From contig DDVH01000050.1 in assembly GCA_002345215.1 (NCBI GenBank), positions 62,001 through 126,000 of the forward strand: DNA of 64,000 bases. Reading direction: 5' to 3'. Shown here in pieces: positions 39,329-47,525 of this stretch. The number at the start of each line of letters is the position of its first letter. Position 1 is the stretch's first letter. Position numbers and translations under genes: made by a program. Below the pieces are notes generated by a model that ran no database searches, was not told the origin of the DNA, and saw only the letters and a list, made by a program, of their open reading frames with translations. This DNA is from Anaerolineales bacterium UBA2317. Lineage in GTDB: Bacteria > Chloroflexota > Anaerolineae > Anaerolineales > Villigracilaceae.

Positions 39329-40318
39329 ATGAAACGTCTTCGATATTTGGTTTTGATATTCTTTTTAATTGCATGTCAAACATCCAATGTTGTTTTAACA
39401 CCGACACCAACATTTATACCAACTCTCACATCTACTGAGACTTCAACACCCGAAGCGACTCTTACACCTACACCAACGCCTTTGGGGACACCAACGCCTC
39501 TTGCTCGCAGAGTCTTGATTCTGTCCCTCGACGGTTTACGCCCAGACGCGATTCCGCTGGCGCCGATGCCAACATTGATGAAGTTAATGGAATCATCTGC
39601 TTATTCATTAACTGCTCAAACGATTCGACTCAGTGCTACATTACCTGCTCATGCTTCCATGTTAACGGGTACATGTTTGAATAAACATGGCGTAGATTGG
39701 AATGATTATCTTCCTGAAAGAGGATTTGCTCTCGGCACAGATATATTTGATATTGCTCATTCAGCAGGTTTACAAACAGCAATGTTCATTGGCAAAGAAA
39801 AAATACAACAAGTAACTGAACCTTCTAGTTTAGATATTTTTCAATTCATTAATGACCGTGATTTAATCGTCACAGAAAATTTAATTCAAAACTTCCCCGC
39901 TGATTTTCGTTTGCTATTTATTCATTTCGCCACAACAGATGATATGGGACACGTGTATGGTTGGCTTTCTGGTGAACAATTAAGTGTAATTTTCAGAGCA
40001 GACCAAGCCATTGAAAAAATTCTTGCAGAATTAGATACACGAGGCATAAGAGATGAAACGCTCATCATCATCACTGCTGACCATGGCGGGTTAGGCAATT
40101 CACACACATCAGGCTTCCCCGAAGATATGACAATCCCTTGGATTGCATCTGGTGCAGGCATTCAGCCGAAACAATTAACTTCACAAGTGAATACAGTTGA
40201 TACAGCCACCACCGTCGCGTATGCTTTGAATTTACCAATCCCAAATGAATGGGATGGTGTGCCCGTCTATGAAGCGTTTGGTTTGCCAATAGAACAAGAA
40301 TCAAAAAGTTGTAATTAA
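39329..40318 (+). CDS. Alkaline phosphatase-superfamily phosphodiesterase, lipoprotein
   Basis: A 329-residue exported protein. The N-terminus LVLIFFLIACQTSN has a lipobox-like cysteine, followed by a Thr/Pro linker (TPTPTFIPTLTSTET). The catalytic part has ILSLDGLRPDAIP (metal Asp), the nucleophile region LSATLPAHASMLTG with Thr in the NPP-like position, FIHFATTDDMGHVYG and ITADHGGLGNSHT as the two other metal clusters. This is the type I phosphodiesterase/nucleotide pyrophosphatase family. It hydrolyses phosphodiesters outside the cell; the substrate is unknown. It ends at a strong terminator. Confidence 0.87.
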   Translation: MKRLRYLVLIFFLIACQTSNVVLTPTPTFIPTLTSTETSTPEATLTPTPTPLGTPTPLARRVLILSLDGLRPDAIPLAPMPTLMKLMESSAYSLTAQTIRLSATLPAHASMLTGTCLNKHGVDWNDYLPERGFALGTDIFDIAHSAGLQTAMFIGKEKIQQVTEPSSLDIFQFINDRDLIVTENLIQNFPADFRLLFIHFATTDDMGHVYGWLSGEQLSVIFRADQAIEKILAELDTRGIRDETLIIITADHGGLGNSHTSGFPEDMTIPWIASGAGIQPKQLTSQVNTVDTATTVAYALNLPIPNEWDGVPVYEAFGLPIEQESKSCN

Positions 40319-40352
40319 AGAAACAGTCTCGCAAATGCGAGACTGTTTCTTT
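40317..40352. terminator. Bidirectional terminator
   Basis: 17-bp arms AAAGAAACAGTCTCGCA and TGCGAGACTGTTTCTTT with a 2-nt loop and flanking A and T tracts. It lies between the convergent phosphodiesterase and MerR genes. Confidence 0.95.
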
Positions 40353-40359
40353 TTATAGA

Positions 40360-41178
40360 TTATGCTTTTTCAACTGCAAATTGAATCTCTGTTGTTGTGT
40401 CGGCAAGGTTCTGGTGATTAAATTTTATATATATCTCGCGATACGGACCAACAATTTTGTATCCATTCGCATCAATCCATTCTAACAAAGCGGCATGACC
40501 TTGTGTGAAGTCTTCAAAATTTCCTTGATGCACAACAGATGCAACTTGTGTAATAGGAAGTTCATAAATTTTGATTCGCCCCGCTTCTTTAATTTGACGG
40601 TCAATCGGTACAATCGCTTCAACATCTTCATTCTCGTATACATCAGATGGGCTATGCCACAATGCAAAGCATGGACTCGTATCTTTTGCATTGTGCTTGC
40701 GAATGTAATCATACAATTCATCAAAAGCGGGACCTAAATATTGTGGAACTTGGTCATTGGTTGGGATGGTCATACGACATGAAGCCACAAGCATAGCAGG
40801 TGCATTTTTTATAACAACATCATAATTTGGCATTTTATTCTCCATTTCAATTTGCCTTAACCGAGACTCAATGCGTTGTAAGCGTTCACTTTCTTCTGAG
40901 AGGCGTTTCTCCACTTCACTCTTTTGCAGGGTCAACATAGCGCGTAATTGCTCAACAGCAAGTCCATCTGCCAGCATCAATTTGATTTGGTCAAGTGAAA
41001 AGCCTAAATCTTTGAGTGCCAGAATACGATTCAAGCGTGGAAGTTGCTCTACAGAATAGAAGCGATAGCCTGTAAACGAATCTACCCTCACAGGTTTGAG
41101 TAAATCCATCTCATCGTAGTAACGAAGCGTTACGATTGAGACTTGGGTCAGGCGGGCAAAATCTCCAATTTTTATCAT
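40360..41178 (-). CDS. MerR-family regulator with GyrI-like effector domain
   Basis: A 272-residue regulator. Residues 1-70 are the MerR winged helix: IKIGDFARLTQVSIVTLRYYDEMDLLKP...GYRFYSVEQL, followed by a dimerising coiled coil (about 75-115, LQKSEVEKRLSEESERLQRIESRL). Residues about 118-272 form a GyrI/AraC-effector-like ligand domain with PAMLVASCRMTIP and an EIYIKF segment. This is the BmrR-type layout, which senses hydrophobic cations or other small molecules. It is divergent from pntA with a 154-bp shared upstream region, so it might regulate the transhydrogenase genes or itself. Confidence 0.9.
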   Translation of the reverse strand: MIKIGDFARLTQVSIVTLRYYDEMDLLKPVRVDSFTGYRFYSVEQLPRLNRILALKDLGFSLDQIKLMLADGLAVEQLRAMLTLQKSEVEKRLSEESERLQRIESRLRQIEMENKMPNYDVVIKNAPAMLVASCRMTIPTNDQVPQYLGPAFDELYDYIRKHNAKDTSPCFALWHSPSDVYENEDVEAIVPIDRQIKEAGRIKIYELPITQVASVVHQGNFEDFTQGHAALLEWIDANGYKIVGPYREIYIKFNHQNLADTTTEIQFAVEKA

Positions 41179-41250
41179 TTCATTTCTCCGCGGATGATGG
41201 CTTTATACACCCTCAGGTGAGGTGAGAGTCAAGGGCAAAAAATTTTCCAT

Positions 41251-41266
41251 TTCTGATAAAATACCC
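41251..41266 (+). promoter_or_regulatory. Extended -10 promoter of pntA operon
   Basis: TTCTGATAAAATACCC contains the extended -10 form TGATAAAAT (TG-n-TAAAAT). The same 16 bases occur upstream of ettA at 53403-53418. The predicted leader to ATG 41333 is about 65 nt. Confidence 0.55.
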
Positions 41267-41332
41267 CACTGTGCTACAAAATTTCAGCAGGGTTAGCCTA
41301 CTGCTTGCAAAATCCAAATAACAGGAAAAGAT

Positions 41333-42466
41333 ATGAATATCGTCATCCCAAAAGAGAATTCTGCCCTAGAACTGCGCGTGCCAATGTTGCCCAGCGTGGT
41401 GGAGAAGTTAGTTAAGAAAGGTGCTAAGGTTTTGGTTGAGTCAGGCTTGGGGGAAACGCTAGATATTAAAGATGAAGAGTACAAAAAAGCAGGCGCGAGC
41501 ATAGAAAAGAATCGCAAGAAACTTTTCTCCGCTGGCGACATTGTTTTACGCATCCGAAAGCCTGAAGCCAAAGATTTATCCTTATTAAAGAAGAATGCCA
41601 TTCATGTCAGTTTCTTAGACCCTTTCAATGAAAAGAAATTGATTGATGACATGGCGAAGAAAAACGTCTCTGCCATTTCGATGGAGATGATTCCGCGTTC
41701 CACTCGCGCACAAAAGATGGATGCATTAAGTTCACAAGCCAGTTTAGCAGGCTATGCGGCAGTAATCACTGCGGCAGATAATATTCAAAAAATATTCCCG
41801 ATGATGATGACCCCGGCAGGAACCATTCAGCCGTGTAAAGTTTTTATAATTGGTGCTGGCGTAGCAGGTTTGCAAGCCATTGCAACTGCCAAACGCCTCG
41901 GTGCAAAAGTGGATGCGTTTGATACTCGTCCAGTCGCAAAGAATGATGTACTATCACTTGGGGCAAAATTTGTAGAAGTAGATTTGGGGGAAACAGGTCA
42001 AACATCACAAGGCTATGCTAAAGAATTAACCAAAGAACAACTCAATAAACAACGTGAAGTGATGAAGCAATATTGTGCGCAAGCGGATGTGGTCATTACC
42101 ACTGCGCAATTGTTTGGAAGAAAAGCGCCTCTCATCGTGACCAAAGACATGGTAGATGCAATGAAGCCGGGTTCTGTGCTTGTGGATTTGGCTGTTGAAA
42201 GTGGAGGCAATGTCGAAGGTTCAGTAGCAGGCAAAACCGTAGAAAGAAGCGGTGTGAAAATTATCGGCATCAAAAATATGCCGGCAAAAGTCGCGTTGAA
42301 TGCCAGCCTGATGTATTCCAATAATTTATTTAATTTGCTCGATGAGTTTTGGAATAAAGACTCAAAACAATTTGAATTGAAATTGGATGATGACATTATT
42401 CAAGGTTGTTTGATTACACATGCGGGGAAAATTGTTCATCCAACTTTTGCATCTGCGAAGAAATAA
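41333..42466 (+). CDS. pntA: NAD(P) transhydrogenase subunit alpha, part 1 (PntAA)
   Basis: A 377-residue soluble NAD(H)-binding domain I of proton-translocating transhydrogenase. It shows VIPKENSALELRVPMLP at the N-terminus, the RxR-Q loop AQKMDALSSQASLAGYAA, a Rossmann loop VFIIGAGVAGLQAIATAKRLGA and VEVDLGETGQTSQGYA. The enzyme exchanges hydride between NAD(H) and NADP(H) driven by the proton gradient. The domain is encoded separately from the first membrane part (PntAB), the three-gene form common outside Enterobacteria. CAGGA lies a few bases before ATG 41333; pntAB follows after 11 nt with its own AAGGAG. Confidence 0.95.
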   Translation: MNIVIPKENSALELRVPMLPSVVEKLVKKGAKVLVESGLGETLDIKDEEYKKAGASIEKNRKKLFSAGDIVLRIRKPEAKDLSLLKKNAIHVSFLDPFNEKKLIDDMAKKNVSAISMEMIPRSTRAQKMDALSSQASLAGYAAVITAADNIQKIFPMMMTPAGTIQPCKVFIIGAGVAGLQAIATAKRLGAKVDAFDTRPVAKNDVLSLGAKFVEVDLGETGQTSQGYAKELTKEQLNKQREVMKQYCAQADVVITTAQLFGRKAPLIVTKDMVDAMKPGSVLVDLAVESGGNVEGSVAGKTVERSGVKIIGIKNMPAKVALNASLMYSNNLFNLLDEFWNKDSKQFELKLDDDIIQGCLITHAGKIVHPTFASAKK

Positions 42467-42477
42467 AAGGAGATACC

Positions 42478-42762
42478 ATGCAAATTGAATTGATTTATAT
42501 TCTTATTCTTGCAGGATTTGTAGGATTTGAAGTGATTCGTAAAGTGACGCCAACGCTTCATACGCCGTTGATGTCTGCTACAAACGCGATATCTGGGATT
42601 TCGCTTGTGGGTTCACTCGTTGCCGCCGGCAGTGAGCATCAAACCGCACAGATTCTTGGTTTTATTGCAGTCACCGCCGCGACGATTAATGTGGTTGGTG
42701 GATTTATGATTACTGAACGTATGTTGAAGATGTTCAAGAAAAAAGAGAAGAAACAATCATGA
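42478..42762 (+). CDS. pntAB: NAD(P) transhydrogenase subunit alpha, part 2 (PntAB)
   Basis: A 94-residue membrane subunit with three helices, containing TPTLHTPLMSATNAISGISLVG, the conserved PLMSxTNAISG loop of the PntA membrane domain. It forms part of the proton channel with PntB. ATG 42478 is chosen because AAGGAG lies 6 nt upstream and the upstream frame extension overlaps pntA. It overlaps pntB by 4 nt (ATGA). Confidence 0.95.
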   Translation: MQIELIYILILAGFVGFEVIRKVTPTLHTPLMSATNAISGISLVGSLVAAGSEHQTAQILGFIAVTAATINVVGGFMITERMLKMFKKKEKKQS

Positions 42763-44135
42763 ATTATTTAACTGAAGTTGTTTATTTGATTGCTTCTGTT
42801 TTATTTATTCTGGGTTTGAAAGGTTTATCACATCCAGAAACTGCACGGCGTGGTATGCACTTTGCTGAAATTGGTATGTTGTTAGCAATTATCGGCACAC
42901 TTGTGAATGGGCATATTGTCACATGGACGTGGATTATCACCGGCGTAGCGATTGGTTCTGCCATTGGTGCGGCAATGGCAATCTTTATGCCAATGACCGC
43001 GATGCCACAACGTATCGCTTTATCACATGCGTTTGGTGCGTTAGCTGCTGTGTTGGTGGGTATCAATGAGTATATTGAAAAAGGCGCACACAATGAATTG
43101 AGCAATTTCTTAATGGGCGCGATTGGCTTTGAAGTGTTATTCGGCGCGCTGACCGTAACAGGAAGTTTGATGGCGTTTGGAAAGTTAAGTGAACTTATTA
43201 AGAGTGCTCCGATTACATATAAAGGTCAAAACTTTATAAACATTACACTCTTCTTTACAGCCTTTGGCATGTTTGTTTATTTGATTTTCTTCCCATATAA
43301 CACCACCATCTTTTATGTGATGATTGCTCTGGCATTTTTGATTGGTATATTTATCGTTTTACCCATCGGTGGGGCGGATATGCCAGTGGTGATTTCGTTG
43401 ATGAACTCATACGCAGGTCTTGCTATTGCGGCAACTGGCTTTGCGATTGATAACAAAGTGTTGATTATTGCCGGGTCATTAGATGGTGCTTCGGGCTTTA
43501 TCCTCTCTATTATTATGAGCCAAGCCATGAATCGTTCATTTACGAATGTGTTATTTGGTGCAGTTGGTTCAAGTCAAGTAGATTCTTCTGCTTTAGCAGA
43601 AGAACGACCTATCACGCGCGTTGGAATTGAAGATACAAAATTTATTTTAGAACAAGCAGATAGAGTTGTGGTTGTGCCCGGTTATGGGATGGCAGTTGCA
43701 CAAGCCCAACATACAGTGCGTGAATTGAGCGATGAACTTGATAAACACGGAATCGCTGTAGAGTTTGCAATTCATCCAGTGGCAGGGCGTATGCCGGGTC
43801 ACATGAATGTGTTGCTGGCAGAAGCGAATATCTCTTATGACCAATTGCTTGAAATGGAAACGATTAATCCAACCATGGATAGCGTTGATGTTTGTATCAT
43901 TATCGGTGCAAATGACGTGGTCAACCCTGCGGCACGAACGGATAAATCCAGCCCGATTTATGGAATGCCGATTATTGACGTAGATAAAGCCAGAACTGTC
44001 ATCGTGATGAAGCGTTCTATGGCGGCAGGTTTTGCTGGGATTGAAAATCCGCTGTTTTATCAGTCAAATACGAAGATGTTATTTGGTGACGCGAAGAAGG
44101 TCTTGCAAGAATTGGTGGCGGAGTTTAAGAAGTAG
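42759..44135 (+). CDS. pntB: NAD(P) transhydrogenase subunit beta (PntB)
   Basis: A 458-residue subunit with about nine membrane helices in residues 1-265 (GADMPVVISLMNSYAGLAIAATGFAI is the conserved channel helix region) and an NADP(H)-binding domain III at the C-terminus: VVVPGYGMAVAQAQHTVREL, HPVAGRMPGHMNVLLAEANI, IIGANDVVNPAA and VIVMKRSMAAGFAGIENPLF. The length matches the family. It is the last gene of the operon and is followed by a strong terminator. The operon provides NADPH for biosynthesis. Confidence 0.96.
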   Translation: MNYLTEVVYLIASVLFILGLKGLSHPETARRGMHFAEIGMLLAIIGTLVNGHIVTWTWIITGVAIGSAIGAAMAIFMPMTAMPQRIALSHAFGALAAVLVGINEYIEKGAHNELSNFLMGAIGFEVLFGALTVTGSLMAFGKLSELIKSAPITYKGQNFINITLFFTAFGMFVYLIFFPYNTTIFYVMIALAFLIGIFIVLPIGGADMPVVISLMNSYAGLAIAATGFAIDNKVLIIAGSLDGASGFILSIIMSQAMNRSFTNVLFGAVGSSQVDSSALAEERPITRVGIEDTKFILEQADRVVVVPGYGMAVAQAQHTVRELSDELDKHGIAVEFAIHPVAGRMPGHMNVLLAEANISYDQLLEMETINPTMDSVDVCIIIGANDVVNPAARTDKSSPIYGMPIIDVDKARTVIVMKRSMAAGFAGIENPLFYQSNTKMLFGDAKKVLQELVAEFKK

Positions 44136-44148
44136 GTTTATAGATAAT

Positions 44149-44178
44149 AAAAAGCCAACCTAATCCGGTTGGCTTTTT
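44149..44178 (+). terminator. Terminator of the pnt operon
   Basis: Arms AAAAAGCCAACC and GGTTGGCTTTTT around a 6-nt loop. It starts 13 nt after the pntB stop. Confidence 0.94.
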
Positions 44179-44196
44179 ATTTTGTCTTTTATTACG

Positions 44197-44202
44197 TATA
44201 AT
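44197..44202 (+). promoter_or_regulatory. -10 box close to the start of the TIR gene
   Basis: TATAAT ends 14 nt before ATG 44217, with no Shine-Dalgarno between. Transcription would start about 7 nt before the ATG, so the mRNA would be nearly leaderless. Confidence 0.5.
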
Positions 44203-44216
44203 TCAACAATTATTCT

Positions 44217-45881
44217 ATGAAGCCAAACATCTTCATCAGTTACTCGCGTCAATGCATCGGATTTGTAGATGACCTTTTCCACAACTTGGAAAAGCGTGGT
44301 TTCAGCAACATTTGGTTGGATTATTTAAGTTTGGTACCGGGTCGCCCATGGAACGGTCAAATAGAAAAAGGATTAGAACAATCAGATTTACTGTTACTCA
44401 TCGTTTCACCCGAATCAATTTCATCGCGCAGTGTGGAGATTGAGTGGCGGCATTTTCTTGATAAGAAAAAACGCATCATCCTGCTGATTTTTCAGGCGGT
44501 GACTCTGCCGAGGGAACTGGAGCAACTAGAGTGGGTAGATTTTCGAGGCGGGTTTTTCTTCGCGTTTAGAAAACTGTTGAAGTTAATTGAGTCGCCGACG
44601 CCACCGAAAAAATCCCCACCGCAATCTGGATTCAAAGCGCCACTGACAGTTTGGTTGGCAGTTTTGTTTGGGGTTGTCACATCTATTTATTCGGTTTTCG
44701 CGTTGTGGACATTTTTGATTCCGTTGGTGTTGATTCCATTGCCATATCGCATACTCAAACGAGATTTCAATTTATCGCAAGCGCAAACCGCATTGTGGAC
44801 TTTACCGATTGCGCTCTTTTTTACATTTGCTTTGGGGCTTGAGCTTGGCTTGGTTAACGAAAATGCGGATTTTGATGAAAGCAAATCGCTTTTATACAAT
44901 ATTCTTTTGTTTCTATTGTTCGCGCAAGTTTTTTTTATTCCAATTATTTCATTTCTTGAATTGATACTGTTGCGCTCACCTGCCATGCAACGTTGGGGTA
45001 GACCCGAAGCAAGCGTGCCGAAGTTTGCAAATTTATATTCACCCAATATCTCTCAACCGAAATCAGTTCGTTATTATATTGATTACGCGCCACAAGATAG
45101 CAGGATTGCGCGTGAACTTGAAATTGTCTTGAAGAAATATGGGCACACGCCAGCAGATGATATTCAATCGGCTGATGAAGTTTTGGTGTTGCTCTCACGC
45201 TTTAAAGCAGACACGAGTGCTGACCCTGAAACCCAAGTGGTTTATCCTATCTTGTTGCAAAGAACCAAGATATCTGAAAAACTTTCACCGATGCAGTGGA
45301 TTGATTTTCGTAAGGGTATTCGCAATTTGGATGTGATTGCTCAACTGTTACCTGAACCTGAAAAATTATTGAAAGCCTTAGGTGTGCGCCCCACCACTAG
45401 CGGACAAGCCGCCATGCCAAATATTGTGCTGGCTTGGGTAGATTTCTTAATCATTATCGGAATGGTCAACATTGGTTCGATACTTTCTTACATCATTGAG
45501 TTGATGAATTTACATTTAGGCTTCATCATTGAAAACGAACCATTGACCATGCTACAGCCCATCTTTTTATTATTCGTTAGCATGGTTTTGGTGGGGTGGT
45601 TGATTTATTTTATGGTGCGTGGACTCAGCCAACGTCAGGGAAGAATGTCATCACCTGTGATGTTAGGTCTGGGATTCTTCGCTATCTTTTTTCTGGTGAC
45701 ATGGCAAGCCGTGCTCGGTGCAGATTTAGATTTTCTTGTCATCAGCTATGGCATTCCTTCGGATGCAGTCTTTTCGGTGTTGCCACTTTTCACCTTTGTG
45801 TTTGGGATGGTGATATTAGGATTGGCAAGCCTGTTTAATTTGAGGACGTTACGGTGTTGGTTCCCTGCTAGGGTGAAATAA
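44217..45881 (+). CDS. Membrane protein with N-terminal TIR and a second, degenerate TIR-like domain
   Basis: A 554-residue protein. Residues about 1-125 form a TIR domain: PNIFISYSRQCIGFVDDLFHNLEKRGF, ADLL-type LLLLIVSPESISSRSVEIEWRHFL with the putative catalytic Glu in VEIEW, and EQLEWVDFRG. Three or four TM helices follow (about 140-255). Residues about 282-390 look like a second TIR fold without the active-site region: VRYYIDYAPQDSRIARELEIVLKKYGH, ADEVLVLLSRF and MQWIDFRKG. Four more helices end the protein. TIR domains cleave NAD or signal in immunity; here it may be a membrane-linked defence or stress sensor. It is a single gene between terminators, with a near-leaderless promoter. Confidence 0.82.
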   Translation: MKPNIFISYSRQCIGFVDDLFHNLEKRGFSNIWLDYLSLVPGRPWNGQIEKGLEQSDLLLLIVSPESISSRSVEIEWRHFLDKKKRIILLIFQAVTLPRELEQLEWVDFRGGFFFAFRKLLKLIESPTPPKKSPPQSGFKAPLTVWLAVLFGVVTSIYSVFALWTFLIPLVLIPLPYRILKRDFNLSQAQTALWTLPIALFFTFALGLELGLVNENADFDESKSLLYNILLFLLFAQVFFIPIISFLELILLRSPAMQRWGRPEASVPKFANLYSPNISQPKSVRYYIDYAPQDSRIARELEIVLKKYGHTPADDIQSADEVLVLLSRFKADTSADPETQVVYPILLQRTKISEKLSPMQWIDFRKGIRNLDVIAQLLPEPEKLLKALGVRPTTSGQAAMPNIVLAWVDFLIIIGMVNIGSILSYIIELMNLHLGFIIENEPLTMLQPIFLLFVSMVLVGWLIYFMVRGLSQRQGRMSSPVMLGLGFFAIFFLVTWQAVLGADLDFLVISYGIPSDAVFSVLPLFTFVFGMVILGLASLFNLRTLRCWFPARVK

Positions 45882-45901
45882 AAGGGAAAAGCGATTGTTC
45901 G

Positions 45902-45961
45902 CCACAGAGGTCACAGAGTTCTCAGAGAAAAATCTCTAAGGTCTCTGTGTTCTCTGTGGTG
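45902..45961. repeat. CCACAGAGG...CTCTGTGG dispersed inverted repeat
   Basis: CCACAGAGGTCACAGAG on the left and CTCTGTGTTCTCTGTGG on the right around a 26-nt middle that also pairs partly (CAGAGA/TCTCTAAGG). It lies downstream of the TIR gene and is of a family seen widely in bacterial genomes. Confidence 0.8.
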
Positions 45962-46022
45962 AAATCTTTTAATAAGTCTATAGAAATATCCACTCTCAAA
46001 GGGAAAAGATACTTATTTTGAG

Positions 46023-46051
46023 TTAACCTCTAGTCTTATAATTAACCTCTA
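46023..46051 (+). promoter_or_regulatory. -10 box flanked by direct repeats, near-leaderless start of the CAP/LysM gene
   Basis: TATAAT at 46037-46042 ends 8 nt before ATG 46051, so the transcript would begin at or next to the ATG. The decamer TTAACCTCTA occurs at 46023-46032 and again at 46042-46051, 19 bp apart, bracketing the -10 box; a protein could bind both copies. Confidence 0.5.
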
Positions 46052-47457
46052 TGCGTTTTAGATATTTTGCTGGTTGGTTTCTGCTCCTGATCATTTTGAT
46101 GGGGATATTTCCGCGCCCGCAAGGTGCGAGTGCGGCTCCATCCAATCAGGTGACTGCGTATGATTTGATTATTGCCATGAACACGTTGCGGGTTGCCTAT
46201 GGATTGCCCCCTTTAATAGAAGACCCGATTGTTAATGCAGTGGCACAGTCCACGGCGGCGACGATGGCGGCAAATAATATGTCTTGGCATATTGGGAATG
46301 TGCGTGGACGCATTGCGGCGGCAGGATATGGCGCGGGTGGTACTGTGTGGGCAACAGAGAACTTTGCTGTGGGGGATATGGGCATTGACCAGATTATGGC
46401 TGTATGGGCTGACCCTGACCATATGCGCCCAGCGGTGACGCCTGAATACTGTCATGTAGGGGCGGGCACAGCACAAACATCCGATGGGAGAACCTATTAC
46501 GTCTTACAAGCGGCGTATGTCTCTGGGCAAGAATGTGGAAGTTCCAGCTCTCCAGCCTCCCCGTCGTCAGGAGGCGTTTCAAATCCAGCACTGCCGAGCT
46601 TTGGGTTAATCGTCCCTGTAAAAATTGCATCACCCGATGCGGAGGGCAAAGTCTTTCACGAAGTACAGATGGGGCAATCATTGTGGGCGATTGCGATTGC
46701 TTATCAAATTACGATCCATGATATTGAAGTGTGGAATAACATTTCGCGTGATGACCCTTTGCAAGCGGGGCAGAAGTTATTTATCCCGAATGAAAACACG
46801 GTAGGCTTTGCCACGCCCACGCCGTATGGCATGATCGTGCCGCAAACACCCGATGCTAATGGAAAGATTGTGCATGAAGTTGCGCCGTATCAGGCACTTA
46901 TCACGATTGCCGATGCGTATAAAGTGACGGTTGAAAAAATCGTCTCGCTGAATGGCATTCAAGCCGATACGCCTTTGCAAGTTGGTCAGCAACTTGTTAT
47001 TTCTTTGGGGAACATCACCCCCAGCCCAACCTTGAGCAACATCCAAAAACTGACGCCCGCGGCAGATGGTAAGTATTATCATGTGGTGCAAAGCGGTGAG
47101 ACACTTTCATGGATTGCAGGTTTATATGATGTTTCATTATCCAGCCTGATGGCTTGGAATGGAATGAATAATGAGTCTGTGATTTACAGCGGACAACAAC
47201 TGCTTTTGCAAGTGACGCCTCCTCCTACGCTGACACCTGCTTCCACCGCGACAGTGACTCCTACCCTGACGCTTCCGCCGAGCCCATCGGCTACTTTCGC
47301 GCCAACGGGTACTCCGCTCGTTGAGGAGACAAAATCTTCGGGCGGATTAAGCGTAGGACTTAGTTTAGGCGCGCTATTGCTTGGGATGGGTGGTTTCTTA
47401 TGGTGGATATTTTCAGGTAAAGGCAGGGAAGTTGAGGATGATGAGGCTGAGGAATAA
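46051..47457 (+). CDS. Secreted CAP-domain protein with three LysM repeats and C-terminal anchor
   Basis: A 468-residue exported protein: signal peptide (FRYFAGWFLLLIILMGIFP, cleavage near ASA), a CAP/SCP domain at about 35-165 (YDLIIAMNTLRVAYGLPPLIEDPIVNAVAQ, MSWHIG, WATENFAVGD, YCHVGAG) and three LysM modules: HEVQMGQSLWAIAIAYQI (about 205-250), HEVAPYQALITIADAYKV (about 275-320) and HVVQSGETLSWIAGLYDV (about 350-395). A Thr/Pro linker leads to a C-terminal helix (LSVGLSLGALLLGMGGFLWWIF) and an acidic tail. LysM modules bind peptidoglycan-like glycans; the CAP role is unknown. It is a single gene with a near-leaderless start and ends at a bidirectional terminator. Confidence 0.93.
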   Translation: MRFRYFAGWFLLLIILMGIFPRPQGASAAPSNQVTAYDLIIAMNTLRVAYGLPPLIEDPIVNAVAQSTAATMAANNMSWHIGNVRGRIAAAGYGAGGTVWATENFAVGDMGIDQIMAVWADPDHMRPAVTPEYCHVGAGTAQTSDGRTYYVLQAAYVSGQECGSSSSPASPSSGGVSNPALPSFGLIVPVKIASPDAEGKVFHEVQMGQSLWAIAIAYQITIHDIEVWNNISRDDPLQAGQKLFIPNENTVGFATPTPYGMIVPQTPDANGKIVHEVAPYQALITIADAYKVTVEKIVSLNGIQADTPLQVGQQLVISLGNITPSPTLSNIQKLTPAADGKYYHVVQSGETLSWIAGLYDVSLSSLMAWNGMNNESVIYSGQQLLLQVTPPPTLTPASTATVTPTLTLPPSPSATFAPTGTPLVEETKSSGGLSVGLSLGALLLGMGGFLWWIFSGKGREVEDDEAEE

Positions 47458-47471
47458 GAAGGTTAAAGTGA

Positions 47472-47501
47472 AATGGGCTATCTATAAACAGATAGCCCAT
47501 T
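47472..47501. terminator. Bidirectional terminator
   Basis: 12-bp arms AATGGGCTATCT and AGATAGCCCATT around a 6-nt loop, between the convergent CAP/LysM and Ig-like protein genes. The T tract is short on both sides. Confidence 0.85.
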
Positions 47502-47525
47502 ATATTTAGAATAACAGCAGGGTAA

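Noticed and set aside
42406..42477. Upstream extension of PntAB
   Set aside because: It overlaps the end of pntA, and ATG 42478 has a strong AAGGAG and gives the family N-terminus.
45902..45961. Terminator of the TIR gene
   Set aside because: The inverted repeat has no T tract and is a known kind of dispersed repeat.
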